A stretch of 64,000 nucleotides of DNA from Tepidiforma sp. (lineage in GTDB: Bacteria; Chloroflexota; Dehalococcoidia; Tepidiformales; Tepidiformaceae), in NCBI RefSeq assembly GCF_026003995.1, contig NZ_BPIG01000002.1, positions 248,001 through 312,000 of the forward strand, given 5' to 3'. Below, in pieces: positions 19,003 to 27,990 of the stretch (positions are counted from its first letter, which is position 1; each line of letters opens with the position of its first letter). The notes under the pieces were generated by a model that searched no databases, was not told the DNA's origin, and saw nothing but the letters and a program-made list of their open reading frames with translations. The position numbers and the translations under genes are program-made.

Positions 19003-19455
19003 GTGGCCGAGGAGTTCGTCATCATCCTGCCGCCCCACCTCTCCGCCGAGGCCCGCCGCCGGCTCCACGCCGAGCGCGTCTTCGAGCGCGAAGTCCTCGG
19101 GCTGCTCGGCGAACTCCTCGGCTGCGAACCGCCGCCCGTCCACGCCTGCGCCGAAGAGCACCGCGCCGCCGACACCTGGGACTGGCACATCGTCCGCGCC
19201 TGGGAGGCCGGCAGCGTCACCCTCCGCGCCGTCGCCCGCCCCATCGGCGCCGCCGGGGCCGTCCACGGCGAAGAGATCGAATTCGACGTCCTCGGCCTCG
19301 AAGGCCCGCTCCGCATCGCCGCCATCGCCAGCCTCGACGTCCGCGTCGGCGGCTCCGTCCGCGTCACCATCGGCGGCTGCCCGCCGGACCGCCTCGAAGC
19401 CGCCCGGCGCGCCTTCGGCCGTCAGCTCGAAGCGCTCCTCGGCGCGCTCGCCTGA
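19003..19455 (+). CDS. Hypothetical protein
   Basis: 150 residues, no membrane segment. GTG start preceded by CCGGAGG. It begins EEFVIILPPHLSAEARRRLHAERVFEREV with a helix-rich first half, and a strand-rich second half. It contains two cysteines (near residues 43 and 49) and an HACAEEH stretch. I do not recognise it. It follows the LLM oxidoreductase by 23 bases and is likely in its operon. The last 34 bases overlap the convergent zinc-ribbon gene. Confidence 0.6.
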   Translation: MAEEFVIILPPHLSAEARRRLHAERVFEREVLGLLGELLGCEPPPVHACAEEHRAADTWDWHIVRAWEAGSVTLRAVARPIGAAGAVHGEEIEFDVLGLEGPLRIAAIASLDVRVGGSVRVTIGGCPPDRLEAARRAFGRQLEALLGALA

Positions 19456-20036
19456 CTGGCGCCGTCCCGCGCCGCCAGGTACGCCGCCCAGAGCTCGTCC
19501 CGCTTCCGCGCCCCCTTCCGGTAGCCGATCTGCGCCCCGATGAGCGTGCCGAACAGCTGCGCCAGCACGTAGCCGCCGAGCAGCAGCACCGCGAACGCCA
19601 GCGCCGGGTGCCCCAGCAGCCCCGGCCCCCAGATCACCATCCACAGGAACAGCGCGGAGGCGAGGATGAGCCCGAAGAACGCGCCCCCGTGCACCCACCG
19701 CGTCTCCGTCTTCTGCTTGACCAGGTAGAGCCGCAGCACCTCCTGCGGGATCTCCGTCACCGTCGGCCGCTCGGCCGTCGCCGTCCCGCAGAACGGACAG
19801 ACCGTATCCTCCGCCCGCAGCCGCGCGTAGCAGTAGCCGCAGAACCGGCCCGTCGCCGGCACGCGCCGCGCCAGCCGCTCCTCCATCTTCTCCTGCAGCC
19901 GGTCGAGGTACGGGTACGGCGATTCGTACCCGGCGACCCCGCGCACCTCCGGCGCTGCGCCCGCGTTCGCATCTTCGGCAGCCACGCCGTTAGCGAACCA
20001 CCCCGCGCCCTCGCCCGCAACCCGCCCGCTCACCAC
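19422..20036 (-). CDS. Zinc-ribbon membrane protein
   Basis: About 204 residues. Near residue 65 a zinc ribbon RFCGYCYARLR..VCPFCG (CxxC pairs about 15 residues apart) is followed by a short linker, two membrane helices (about residues 115-165) and a basic C-terminal segment. Such small zinc-ribbon/membrane proteins are widespread and uncharacterised. The start is uncertain: a GTG at 20036 has GGAGGG about 11 bases upstream; a GTG at 20063 would reach into the divergent promoter region. The 3' end overlaps the convergent gene at 19003-19455 by 34 bases. Confidence 0.65.
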   Translation of the reverse strand: MVSGRVAGEGAGWFANGVAAEDANAGAAPEVRGVAGYESPYPYLDRLQEKMEERLARRVPATGRFCGYCYARLRAEDTVCPFCGTATAERPTVTEIPQEVLRLYLVKQKTETRWVHGGAFFGLILASALFLWMVIWGPGLLGHPALAFAVLLLGGYVLAQLFGTLIGAQIGYRKGARKRDELWAAYLAARDGASQASAPRSASS

Positions 20037-20054
20037 CGAAAGCCGCCCCCTCCG

Positions 20055-20060
20055 TATACT
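20055..20060 (+). promoter_or_regulatory. -10 box of a probable leaderless transcript
   Basis: TATACT ends 8 bases before the GTG start at 20069. No -35 box or ribosome site is seen. Transcription would start about at the start codon. Confidence 0.5.
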
Positions 20061-20068
20061 CACTCCTC

Positions 20069-20923
20069 GTGACCACCCAACCGGCCCTCCACGGCGAAGA
20101 CGGCTACCTCACCATCCACGGCCTCCGGCACCACTACATCCGCTGGGGCAGCGTCGAAAACGAACCCCTCGTGCTCCTCCACGGCCTCATGAACAACGCC
20201 CGCTACTGGGAGCACATCGCCGAACGCTTCGTCGACCGCTGGTGCGTCTACGCGCCGGACCTCCGCGGCCACGGCGAAAGCGAGCACGCCCCCGGCGGCT
20301 ACCTCGTCTGGGCCTTCGCCATGGACCTCCGCGGCTTCGCCGAAGAGATGGACCTCGAAGCCTTCGACCTCGTCGCCCACTCCATCGGCAGCCGCATCGC
20401 GATGTCGTACGCCCGCGACCACTCCCACCGGCTGAAGCACCTCGTCCTCGCCGATATGGGGCCCCAGATGGCCGACCAGGGCGCCCGCGGCATCCGCCGC
20501 TCCACCGGCGAAGCCCAGAAAGCTCCCGGCTTCGCCACCGAGGCCGAGGCCATCGAACACTTCGCGCAGCTCTACCCCGGCCGCGACCGCGACTTCCTCC
20601 TCCGCCAGGTCTACGCCTCGCTCCAGCTCGACGAGGCCACCGGCAACCTCGTCTTCCGCTTCGACCCCGCCATCCACCAGGCCACCGGCCGCGGCGCCAT
20701 CGCCGAGATCCCCTACCTCTGGGAGAGCCTCGAGCACATCACCTGCCCGACCCTCGTCATCCGGGCCGAGAAGAGCAAGATCCTCTCCCGCGAAATCGCC
20801 GAGGAGATGGTTCGCCGGCTGCCCAACGGCCGCCTCGTCGAAATCCCCGACGCCGGCCACCAGGTGCCGCTCCACCAGCCGGAGGCCTTCGCCCGCGCCG
20901 TCCGCGAATTCCTCGAATCCTGA
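20069..20923 (+). CDS. Alpha/beta hydrolase
   Basis: 284 residues, cytoplasmic. The classical fold reads LLHGLMNNARYWE (oxyanion), YAPDLRGHGES, nucleophile elbow AHSIGS (Ser near residue 108, first glycine replaced by His-Ser), and the His in DAGHQVPLHQPE near the end. LVIRAEKSKIL in the acid position has Glu instead of the usual Asp. Close in style to esterases/haloperoxidase-like hydrolases. GTG start without ribosome site but with TATACT 8 bases before it, so probably leaderless. Convergent with the M23 lipoprotein gene. Confidence 0.88.
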   Translation: MTTQPALHGEDGYLTIHGLRHHYIRWGSVENEPLVLLHGLMNNARYWEHIAERFVDRWCVYAPDLRGHGESEHAPGGYLVWAFAMDLRGFAEEMDLEAFDLVAHSIGSRIAMSYARDHSHRLKHLVLADMGPQMADQGARGIRRSTGEAQKAPGFATEAEAIEHFAQLYPGRDRDFLLRQVYASLQLDEATGNLVFRFDPAIHQATGRGAIAEIPYLWESLEHITCPTLVIRAEKSKILSREIAEEMVRRLPNGRLVEIPDAGHQVPLHQPEAFARAVREFLES

Positions 20924-20938
20924 GCCCGGCCCGCCGCC

Positions 20939-21919
20939 TCAGAACCCGTTCGTCCCGTCCGTGAACCGGAGCGCATCGAGCAGGATGCCGTGCGCCGCCA
21001 TCTCCCAGTGCAGGTGGGCGCCCGTCGAAAGCCCCGTATTCCCTACCGCCCCGATGAGCTGTCCCGCCTCCACGTGGTCGCCCTCTGCCACCGCGATCGA
21101 GCTCAGGTGTGCGTAGCCCGAGTACAGCCCGCCCCCGTGGTCGATGATCACCATGTTCCCGCGCACCTTCAGCTCCCGCGCCAGCACCACCGTGCCGGAG
21201 TTCGTCGCCACCACCGGCGTCCCTTCTTCCGCGCCGATGTCCGTGCCGCCGTGGTGGCCGCTCGGCGGCGCCCCGTTGATAGACCGCTGCTCGCCGAACC
21301 GGGCCGTCAGCGCCCCCTGCGTCGGGATGAGCCACGGCCCGTTCCAGAGCTTCACCGGCGTCACCTTCACGTAGATGCTCTTCAAGAGCGCCAGTTCGTC
21401 CGCCACGACCTGCGGGTCGAGCAGTGTCGCCGTCTGCTCGTCCGTGAACTCCAGGTAGTCGACCGTCCACGGGGTCGCCAGCACCGTCACCGTCGCTTCC
21501 AGCGTCCCCCGCGTCCCGTTCGGCATCCGCACGTCGACCGTCAGCCGGTGCGGCCCCGGCGGGTCCTCCGAATCCACGGGCACGAACGTGTACTGGCTCT
21601 GGCTCCCCTTCGTCAGCGGATACTTCCGCCCGAGGAACTCCACCTGCCCGCCGATGACGTCCCCCGTCACCGAAACGAGCACCGCGCCCGCCTGGTACAC
21701 CTCGAGCGTCGAGACGATCAGCTCCGGCGGCACGAGCGGCGTCGGCGATACCCCCGGCGGCAGCGTCGGCGTCGGCGACGGCCCCGCCGGCGTCACCATC
21801 CGCGTCGTGATCTCCGCCGTCCCGTCGGCACCCGCCGAACACCCGGCGGCCGTCAGCAGCCCGAGCGCCGCCAGCGCGGCGAGCGCTCCCCGTCGCCAGT
21901 GCGCACCTCGGCCGGGCAT
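20939..21919 (-). CDS. M23 family peptidase lipoprotein (LytM-type)
   Basis: 326 residues. Signal ending in the lipobox LTAAGC, a Thr/Pro linker, a region of about 150 residues of beta-rich character, then the M23 domain. Zinc motifs are complete: HXXXD in GHHGGTDIGA and HXH in GAHLHWEM, with GNTGLSTG between them. The enzyme should cut peptidoglycan cross-links or act as a murein-hydrolase activator outside the membrane. The ATG at 21919 (GGAAG upstream) gives the best signal; a longer frame begins at 21973. Divergent from the large surface protein gene. Confidence 0.9.
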   Translation of the reverse strand: MPGRGAHWRRGALAALAALGLLTAAGCSAGADGTAEITTRMVTPAGPSPTPTLPPGVSPTPLVPPELIVSTLEVYQAGAVLVSVTGDVIGGQVEFLGRKYPLTKGSQSQYTFVPVDSEDPPGPHRLTVDVRMPNGTRGTLEATVTVLATPWTVDYLEFTDEQTATLLDPQVVADELALLKSIYVKVTPVKLWNGPWLIPTQGALTARFGEQRSINGAPPSGHHGGTDIGAEEGTPVVATNSGTVVLARELKVRGNMVIIDHGGGLYSGYAHLSSIAVAEGDHVEAGQLIGAVGNTGLSTGAHLHWEMAAHGILLDALRFTDGTNGF

Positions 21920-22147
21920 CTTCCGCAGGTTCGCCCATCCCGGCCCGGCCCGCAACCCGCGGCCGCACCCCATCCTTTGCGGACGGCGCCGTCACGAACT
22001 GTCATCGCCCGGCGCCAGTCGCGCGCCCTGCCCTTCTCTCCGCCGCCGGACCTCCGAATTTTCCCTTGGGCGTTACCGGATTGCCCATCAAGCGCGCGCC
22101 CGCGCTGACCTCCGGTGCGCCACACCCGCTTCGGAGCCGCCCCTTCC

Positions 22148-24151
22148 ATGTCGCCCCCGTCGCTCCTTCCAGCCCTCCCGCGCCGCCTCGCCGCCGCAGC
22201 GGTCCTTGCCCTCTTCGCCGTCCTCTCCGCCTGGCTCCTGTTCAGCCAGCCCGGCCGCGCCGAGGGCACGCCCACCGTGGCCGTCTCCGCCGCGCCGTCG
22301 TCCTCCTCCGTCGGCGTCGGCGACACCTTCCAGTGGGTCGTGACCATCGACATCCAGGGGCCGGACCCCATGGAAACGGGCGGCGCACTGCTCGTCCAGG
22401 CCGACCTCTACCTCCCGGATGCGCTCACCCACGACCCGCCCGACTTCTCCGGCTGGGACCGCTCCTGCGGCCTCAGCTCGCCGGCCGATTACGACTGCGA
22501 GGTCTGGGCCCTCCTCGACCCCGATGTGCCAGGTGCCGTCTACGAAATCCCCATCACGGCGCTGGTCCCGCGAAACCCCGATGTCTGCGGCTCCCACGAA
22601 CTGTTCGTCAAATACGCCTGGATCTACTGGGAAGGCGAGACCGAGGAGCCTACCGCGGGCGGCGGCGGCACCGCCACCGCGACCGTGACCGTCCAGTGCA
22701 AGACCGTCGCGAACGAAGGCCGCGTCCTCGTCGGAAAGGTCATCCCCGGCTTCCCCGGCGATACCGCCACCTTCGCCGCCGTCCTCACACCTTGCTCCGA
22801 ACAGGAAGGCCCCGCCGGGCCGGCCATCGGCGTGCCCTTCAGCCAGCCCGCGCCCGGGAGCGTCCGCCTCCCCGCCGGCTGCTGGGAGATCTCCGAACAC
22901 ATCACGCTGCCGGGCTACAGCCTCCTCGGCTGGGCCTGGGCGAAGCACGACCCGCAGGGCAACGTCTACTGCCCCACCCGCGAACAATCCGACGAGCAGC
23001 CGGTCCGCTTCACCCTCGAAGCCGACCAGGTCGTCGCCATCTGCTTCTTCAACAACCGGAAGGACACCACGCCCATCGACCCGCCAGACCGCGGCGCCAT
23101 CACCGTCGCCAAGGTCGTCGTCGGCGACCCCTCGGACGACACCGAATTCACCGCCGAGGTCTGGGGTGCCGCCAGCGAGCCCGAGCTCCTCGGCTTCACC
23201 CAGCAGCGGCCCGGCCAGTCCTCCAGCCTCTCCGCCGGCAGCTACAAGGTCGTCGAACAGGCCCGGCCCGGCTACCGCATCCTCGGCTGGGCCTACGGCA
23301 AGCCGTCGCGTCTCGGCGACACCTGCCCCGGAGAGCCGGCCTTCGAGGGCAACACCGCCCCCGTGACGCTCGCAGCCGTCGACGTCACCGCCGAGGCCCA
23401 GCCCGGCACCGGCGAGCACGTCGCCGTCTGCTTCTACAACGAACGCCTCGATGACCGCGACGACCCCGTCGACATCGACCCCGAAGACCCGCTCGACCCG
23501 GAAGAACCCGAAATTCCCGACGTCATCGTCGTCGAGAAGACCGAGAGCGTGCTCGGCATCGAACGGCCCGGCGTCGGCTGGCAGTTCACCGTCAGCGGCT
23601 GCGGCATCGAGCCCCGCACCGCCGCCACCGGCGCCGGCGGCAGCGTGAAGTTCGCCGTGCCCCACGTGCCCGGCTGCAGCTACACCGTGACCGAAACGCT
23701 CCAGTCCGGCTGGGTCGCCGTCACGCCGTCCCAGCCCGCCAGCCCCCGCAAGGCCGGCGACGTCGTGACGCTCACGTTCGTCAACATCCGGGAGTGGAAC
23801 CCGCCCTGCATGGTCGGCTGCTACGAACTCCCCATCGAACCGCCGCCGGCTCCGCCAGCCAGCCCGCAGCCGCCCGCGCAGCAGGCCAACCCGCCCGCGG
23901 CTCCGCCGGCGCCGTCCCCGGCCCCGCAGACGCCCGCCCCGGCACCGGCCGAGCCCGCACCGCCCGGCGCCTCCTCCGCCACCGGCGCGCCGCCGGCTCC
24001 CGCCGCCTCGCTCGGCGTGCCGCTGCCGCCGAACACCGGCACCGGCGCCGGCCGCGAAAGCGCGTTCGCCGGCCTCCTCAGCGCCGCCGCGATCGCCGTC
24101 CTCAGCCTCTCCGCGGGTCTGACCCTCATCGCCGTCGCCCGCCGCCGCTGA
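22148..24151 (+). CDS. Large cell-surface protein with LPxTG-like anchor
   Basis: 667 residues. Signal peptide (RRLAAAAVLALFAVLSAWLLF), then a cohesin/DUF11-like beta domain (about residues 30-190), then two related modules with the pattern GKVIPGFPGDTATF... and AKVVVGDPSDDTEF..., each ending in ..VAICFFNNR or ..VAVCFYNER, a third SpaA-like module (VVEKTESVLGIERPGVGWQF), a long Pro/Ala linker and a C-terminal sorting region: LPPNTGTGAG, hydrophobic helix, RRR tail. This layout matches sortase substrates. Paired cysteines in the modules suggest disulfides. An in-frame GTG at 22115 is an alternative start. No sortase lies in the window. Confidence 0.8.
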   Translation: MSPPSLLPALPRRLAAAAVLALFAVLSAWLLFSQPGRAEGTPTVAVSAAPSSSSVGVGDTFQWVVTIDIQGPDPMETGGALLVQADLYLPDALTHDPPDFSGWDRSCGLSSPADYDCEVWALLDPDVPGAVYEIPITALVPRNPDVCGSHELFVKYAWIYWEGETEEPTAGGGGTATATVTVQCKTVANEGRVLVGKVIPGFPGDTATFAAVLTPCSEQEGPAGPAIGVPFSQPAPGSVRLPAGCWEISEHITLPGYSLLGWAWAKHDPQGNVYCPTREQSDEQPVRFTLEADQVVAICFFNNRKDTTPIDPPDRGAITVAKVVVGDPSDDTEFTAEVWGAASEPELLGFTQQRPGQSSSLSAGSYKVVEQARPGYRILGWAYGKPSRLGDTCPGEPAFEGNTAPVTLAAVDVTAEAQPGTGEHVAVCFYNERLDDRDDPVDIDPEDPLDPEEPEIPDVIVVEKTESVLGIERPGVGWQFTVSGCGIEPRTAATGAGGSVKFAVPHVPGCSYTVTETLQSGWVAVTPSQPASPRKAGDVVTLTFVNIREWNPPCMVGCYELPIEPPPAPPASPQPPAQQANPPAAPPAPSPAPQTPAPAPAEPAPPGASSATGAPPAPAASLGVPLPPNTGTGAGRESAFAGLLSAAAIAVLSLSAGLTLIAVARRR

Positions 24152-24177
24152 CGGCAGGCGGCCCGTCCCTGTCCCGC

Positions 24178-24202
24178 GCCCGGCGGCCCCGCGCCGCCGG
24201 GC
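24178..24202. terminator. Hairpin between convergent genes
   Basis: Perfect 10-bp stem GCCCGGCGGC / GCCGCCGGGC with a 5-base loop, placed between the stops of the surface protein gene and the AarF-like gene. No T-tract follows on either side, so it would be a weak or factor-aided terminator. Confidence 0.5.
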
Positions 24203-24232
24203 GTCCGTTCGCCCGGAGGATGGGGAGGATCG

Positions 24233-25507
24233 TCAGCGGCTCAGCGCCTGCTCCGCGTACGGCCGCAGCATCTGCATCGGCGAGAGCGGCGCGCCGAGGC
24301 TCGCGCACACGCCCCGCAGCAGCCCGATCACCCGCCCCAGCAGCACGAGGTCGCCCGGGATCTGCTCCACCGGGTTCGCCCGCATCGCCCGGTTCCGCTC
24401 CCGCAGCTCCCGCGGCCCCGCATCGATCGGCCGCGGTTCGAACAGGATCGCCAGCGTCGCGAGGATCGCCTCCGGGTCTTCGTTCCGCACCCGCACCCCC
24501 AGCTCCCGGAACGCCGCGATGATTGTCTCCCCGTCCCGGTTCGCCGTCCCCAGCACCAGCCGCGCGAACCCGCGCCGCGCCGCCTCCGGCAGCTCCTTCG
24601 TCAGCCCGAAATCGAGCAGCGCCACCCGCCCGCCCGGCAGCACGAGGATGTTCCCCGGGTGCGGGTCCGCCTGGAACAGCCCGTCCACCATGATCTGGTG
24701 GCCGTATGCGCTCGTGATCGCCTGCGCCAGCGCCGCCCGGTCCGGCGCGTGCGCATCCCGCCGCGCCGCATCGAGCAGCCGCGCCCCGTCCACGTACTCC
24801 GTCACCAGCACCTTCGGCCGCACGTAGCCGTCGACCACCGCCGGCACGACCACGCCCGGCAGGTGGGCCAGGTTCTGCCGCACCCGCCGCGTCATCTCCG
24901 CCTCCCGCTCGAAGTCCAGCTCGAGCGGCACCTGGCTCGCGATTTCGTTCACCACCGTCCGGAAGTCGAAGTTCCGCTCCAGCCGCGCCACGATGCCGAC
25001 CAGCGTCCGCATGTTCCGCACGTCCAGCCGCACCAGCCCCGCCACTTCCGGGTACTGCACCTTCACCACCACCTCCCGCCCGTCCGGCAGCTGCGCCCGG
25101 TGCACCTGCGCCAGCGATGCCGAGGCGAGCGGCTCCTCATCGAATCGCGCGAACAGGTCCTCGAGCGCCGCCCCGAACTGATCCTCGATCGTCGCCCGCA
25201 CCACGCCGAACGGGTGCGGCGGCACCGCATCCTGCAGCCGCGAGAGCGACCGCGTGTACGCCTCCGGCAGCAGGTCCGTCCGCGTCCCGATGAACTGCCC
25301 CGACTTGATGTAGAGGCCGCGCAGGTCCGTCGCCAGCCGGTAGAGCGTCTCCGCGAACTCCTCGTGCCGCGCCTCCCACGCCGCGGCCGCCGCGTCGGGC
25401 GGCAGCTTCCGGGCGCGGCGCTGGGTCCGCTTGTAGCCGAAGTAGATGCGGGCGGCGGTGCGGCCCACGCGGGCCGAGCGGCGAAGTCGTCGGACAGTTT
25501 CGAACAT
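24233..25507 (-). CDS. ABC1/AarF/UbiB family atypical kinase
   Basis: 424 residues. The family motifs are clear: KSGQFIGTR (KxGQ motif, residues about 65-75), LASASLAQVHRA (AxAS nucleotide loop), VVVKVQYPEV with the ATP-binding Lys, QADPHPGNILV with the metal Asn, and LLDFGLTKEL (DFG). These ATPases support quinone biosynthesis or other membrane lipid handling. The ATG at 25507 lies 9 bases after a TATACT box (25522-25517, minus strand) and lacks a ribosome site: probably leaderless. Divergent from a beta-propeller lipoprotein. Confidence 0.92.
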   Translation of the reverse strand: MFETVRRLRRSARVGRTAARIYFGYKRTQRRARKLPPDAAAAAWEARHEEFAETLYRLATDLRGLYIKSGQFIGTRTDLLPEAYTRSLSRLQDAVPPHPFGVVRATIEDQFGAALEDLFARFDEEPLASASLAQVHRAQLPDGREVVVKVQYPEVAGLVRLDVRNMRTLVGIVARLERNFDFRTVVNEIASQVPLELDFEREAEMTRRVRQNLAHLPGVVVPAVVDGYVRPKVLVTEYVDGARLLDAARRDAHAPDRAALAQAITSAYGHQIMVDGLFQADPHPGNILVLPGGRVALLDFGLTKELPEAARRGFARLVLGTANRDGETIIAAFRELGVRVRNEDPEAILATLAILFEPRPIDAGPRELRERNRAMRANPVEQIPGDLVLLGRVIGLLRGVCASLGAPLSPMQMLRPYAEQALSR

Positions 25508-25561
25508 GGTTCGGGAAGTATATCGGGTCGCCGATGCCCCCTTCGACACCCGTGGCCGGGC

Positions 25562-25590
25562 TTGGCATCCCGCCGGTTCGCCGCTACCCT
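25562..25590 (+). promoter_or_regulatory. Promoter of the beta-propeller lipoprotein gene
   Basis: -35 TTGGCA (25562-25567), 17-base spacer, -10 TACCCT (25585-25590); leader about 35 bases to the ATG at 25632. Confidence 0.5.
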
Positions 25591-25631
25591 TCAGCAAAAC
25601 TCGAACCCTGTTCGAATTTCAGGCTCCCGCG

Positions 25632-26990
25632 ATGCCGCTGACTCCCGCGCTCCGTCCAGTGGCTGCCGCCGCGCTGCTCGCCGTGGTCGCTGCCGGCTGC
25701 TCTGCCTCGCCGTCGGCCACGCCGTCCCCGTCTGCCGCTCCCGGCGAAACCGCCGTGCCCGCTCCGGTTCTGCGCCCCCCGTACGCGCCAGGCTGGTCCG
25801 CCGTTCACGCCGACGCGCGCAACAGCGATTACGCTGCCGCGCCCGTCGCCGCCGACCTCGCCCTCGCCTGGAGCACCCGCCTCGAGGCCGGCCAGCAGCT
25901 CGGCCCGCTCCCGTGGTCCATCAACCTCGGCCCGACCCTCGGCCCGGGCGGCGGCCTCTACGTCACCTCCACCGCGCCGGGCTGCCATCTCCGCGCCCTC
26001 GATGCCGCCACCGGCGAACTCCGCTGGTGCGCTCCCTTCATCGATGCCCTCGCCGTCGTTTCGTCTCCCACTGTCGACCTCGACGGCGCTCTCTATCTCG
26101 CCGATGGTGCAGGCCTCCACGCCATCTCGCCGGACGGCAGCGAGCGCTGGAGGGTGCCCCTCGAGGGTGTTCCCCTCTCCCTCCAGTTCACCCCGGATGG
26201 CCGCCTCGTGTTCGTCACCAACATCGGCGTCGTCTACCTCGTGGACCGCCTCAGCGGGTCCGTCCTCGGCGAGCCGCTCCGCCTCGCCCCCGGCCTCAGC
26301 TGGCGCCCTGCGGATGGCCTCTGGGCCTGCGCCCGCGGCGTCGAGGGCTGCCCCAGCGCCAACACCCTCGCCGTCGATCCCGCGTCCGGCACCATCTACT
26401 TCACCTTTTGGGCCCCCGGCGCGCCCGCTGCCGGCCTCCGCGCCATGCGCTACCGCCCCGGGCAGTCGCCAGCGTTCGAACCGCTCTGGGAGAACGACAG
26501 CCTGCCCGGCGGCACCGCCTCCAGCCCGGCGCTTTCCTTCGACGGCCGCCGCCTCTACGTCACCGACAACCAGGGTTCCCTCCACGCCATCGACGCCGCG
26601 ACCGGCCGGGCAGCCTGGAGCCTGCCCATCGGCTACCCCGCCGACGGCAGCGCGAGCGTCTCACCCGAGGGCCTCATCATCCCCGCCGGCGGCCGGGGCG
26701 GCTGGGTCCTCGCCGTTCGCGACGAAGGCGACCGCGGCGTGCTCGCCTGGGAGCGCCGCGACCTCCCGAACCGCGGCGTCGTCATGCAGGCCGCGGGCGG
26801 CCGCGCCTATGCCGCGATTGCAGCCGGCGATTACCGTCTCGAGCTCGTCGTGCTCGATGCCCGGGACGGCGCCGAACTCGACCGCGAAGTCTTGCCCGGC
26901 CAAGGCGTCTTCAGCGTCGGCACCACCGCCGCCCTCGATGGCACGGTGTTCGTGGCAACCATAACCGGCTGGCTCGCCGCCCTCCGCTGA
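25632..26990 (+). CDS. PQQ-like beta-propeller lipoprotein
   Basis: 452 residues. Signal with lipobox VVAAGC, Ser/Pro/Ala linker, then repeated blades with the motif LRALDAATGELRW, LHAISPDGSERWRV, LHAIDAATGRAAW and VLAVRDEGDRGVLAWER, typical of the PQQ-like (BamB/quinoprotein) propeller. Two cysteine pairs (APGCH, RWCAP, WACARG, GCPS) may brace the structure outside the cell. Whether it binds PQQ or is only structural is open; no catalytic Glu/Asn pair is recognisable. It ends 14 bases before the convergent SDR gene. Confidence 0.82.
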   Translation: MPLTPALRPVAAAALLAVVAAGCSASPSATPSPSAAPGETAVPAPVLRPPYAPGWSAVHADARNSDYAAAPVAADLALAWSTRLEAGQQLGPLPWSINLGPTLGPGGGLYVTSTAPGCHLRALDAATGELRWCAPFIDALAVVSSPTVDLDGALYLADGAGLHAISPDGSERWRVPLEGVPLSLQFTPDGRLVFVTNIGVVYLVDRLSGSVLGEPLRLAPGLSWRPADGLWACARGVEGCPSANTLAVDPASGTIYFTFWAPGAPAAGLRAMRYRPGQSPAFEPLWENDSLPGGTASSPALSFDGRRLYVTDNQGSLHAIDAATGRAAWSLPIGYPADGSASVSPEGLIIPAGGRGGWVLAVRDEGDRGVLAWERRDLPNRGVVMQAAGGRAYAAIAAGDYRLELVVLDARDGAELDREVLPGQGVFSVGTTAALDGTVFVATITGWLAALR

Positions 26991-27004
26991 CCGCCTCTCG
27001 CGCC

Positions 27005-27853
27005 CTAGATCTGGCTGTAGCCCGACCCCTTCCGGTCGATGCCGATGCCCTTCCCTTCGCGGATCCAGCCGAACTCCAGCAGGATCTCCTGGCTGTAGGT
27101 CACCCGGCCCGCCACCCTCTCCTTCGGCTCCGTCGCCAGCAGCAGCGCCGCCTGCGCCATCAGCAGCGGCGGCTCGCCCCGCGGGTCATCCATCCCCGTC
27201 ACGAGGTGGTGGAACACCGTCCCCGGCGTCGGCACCACCTGCGACGGCGAAACGCACGTCACGCTCACCCCGTCGTGGTACACCTCGCTCGCCAGCCCCT
27301 GCGTGAACCGCTCCAGCGCCGCCTTCTCCGCGCCGTAGAGCGTCCCCCCGCCCCGGCCGATGTTCTCCGGGTAGGGCCCCCGCCCGGGCCCGATCGCCGC
27401 CCCGCTCGAGATGTTCACGATCGCGCCCGACTTCCGCGGCAGCATGTCCTGCAGCACGAGCTGGCTCAGGTAGAACGGCGCGTGGAAGTTCACCGCAATC
27501 GAGCGGTGCCACTTGTTGACCGGGTAGTCCTTGATCGGGATGAAGTACGTCAGCGCCGCATTGTTCACCAGCACGTCGATCGGCCCGTAGGCCGCGCGCG
27601 CCGCTTCCACCGCCGCCGCGCACTGCTCGTACTCCGAAATATCCGCCGCGATCGCCGTCGCCTCGCCGCCCGCCTCCCGGATCATCGCGACCGTGTGCTC
27701 CAGCGACCCCTCCAGCGGGTGGTCGCCCTCCCGCATCGTCCGCGCGACGCAGGCGACCCTGCCGCCCTCCGCCGCGAACAGCCGCGCAATCTCCGCGCCG
27801 ATCCCCCGGCTCGCGCCGGTCACGATCACCGTCTTGCCATCCAGCCTGCCCAT
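27005..27853 (-). CDS. Short-chain dehydrogenase/reductase
   Basis: 282 residues. The Rossmann motif TGASRGIGAEIARLF at the N-terminus, NNAAL (NNAG position), Ser in NISSGAAIG and the active-site YGAEK (YxxxK) are all present, so it should be an NAD(P)-dependent oxidoreductase. The C-terminal ~30 residues (GWIREGKGIGIDRKGSGYSQI) extend beyond the typical 250-residue core. GGGAGGAG precedes the ATG. Substrate unknown. rpsT, on the same strand, is separated from it by its own terminator. Confidence 0.9.
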   Translation of the reverse strand: MGRLDGKTVIVTGASRGIGAEIARLFAAEGGRVACVARTMREGDHPLEGSLEHTVAMIREAGGEATAIAADISEYEQCAAAVEAARAAYGPIDVLVNNAALTYFIPIKDYPVNKWHRSIAVNFHAPFYLSQLVLQDMLPRKSGAIVNISSGAAIGPGRGPYPENIGRGGGTLYGAEKAALERFTQGLASEVYHDGVSVTCVSPSQVVPTPGTVFHHLVTGMDDPRGEPPLLMAQAALLLATEPKERVAGRVTYSQEILLEFGWIREGKGIGIDRKGSGYSQI

Positions 27854-27922
27854 GGGCTCCTCCCTGACGTGTACGTAAGCGTTCGCGGATTCTAGCCCAT
27901 CTGCGGCCCGCGCGCCGGGCGC

Positions 27923-27952
27923 GAAAAAACGCCCGCCGGTGCCGGCGGGCGT
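27923..27952 (-). terminator. Rho-independent terminator of rpsT
   Basis: On the minus strand, ACGCCCGCCGG pairs with CCGGCGGGCGT, followed by TTTTTTCGC. It lies 39 bases after the rpsT stop and separates it from the SDR gene. Confidence 0.9.
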
Positions 27953-27990
27953 CTCCTGGTTCGAACCTCAGCCCCGGGGAAGGGGACGTG

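Noticed and set aside
24659-27895. A 1078-codon open frame on the plus strand spanning three genes
   Set aside because: GC-rich shadow frame with a low-complexity Arg/Pro/His protein, running across the AarF, propeller and SDR genes, which have clear family motifs.
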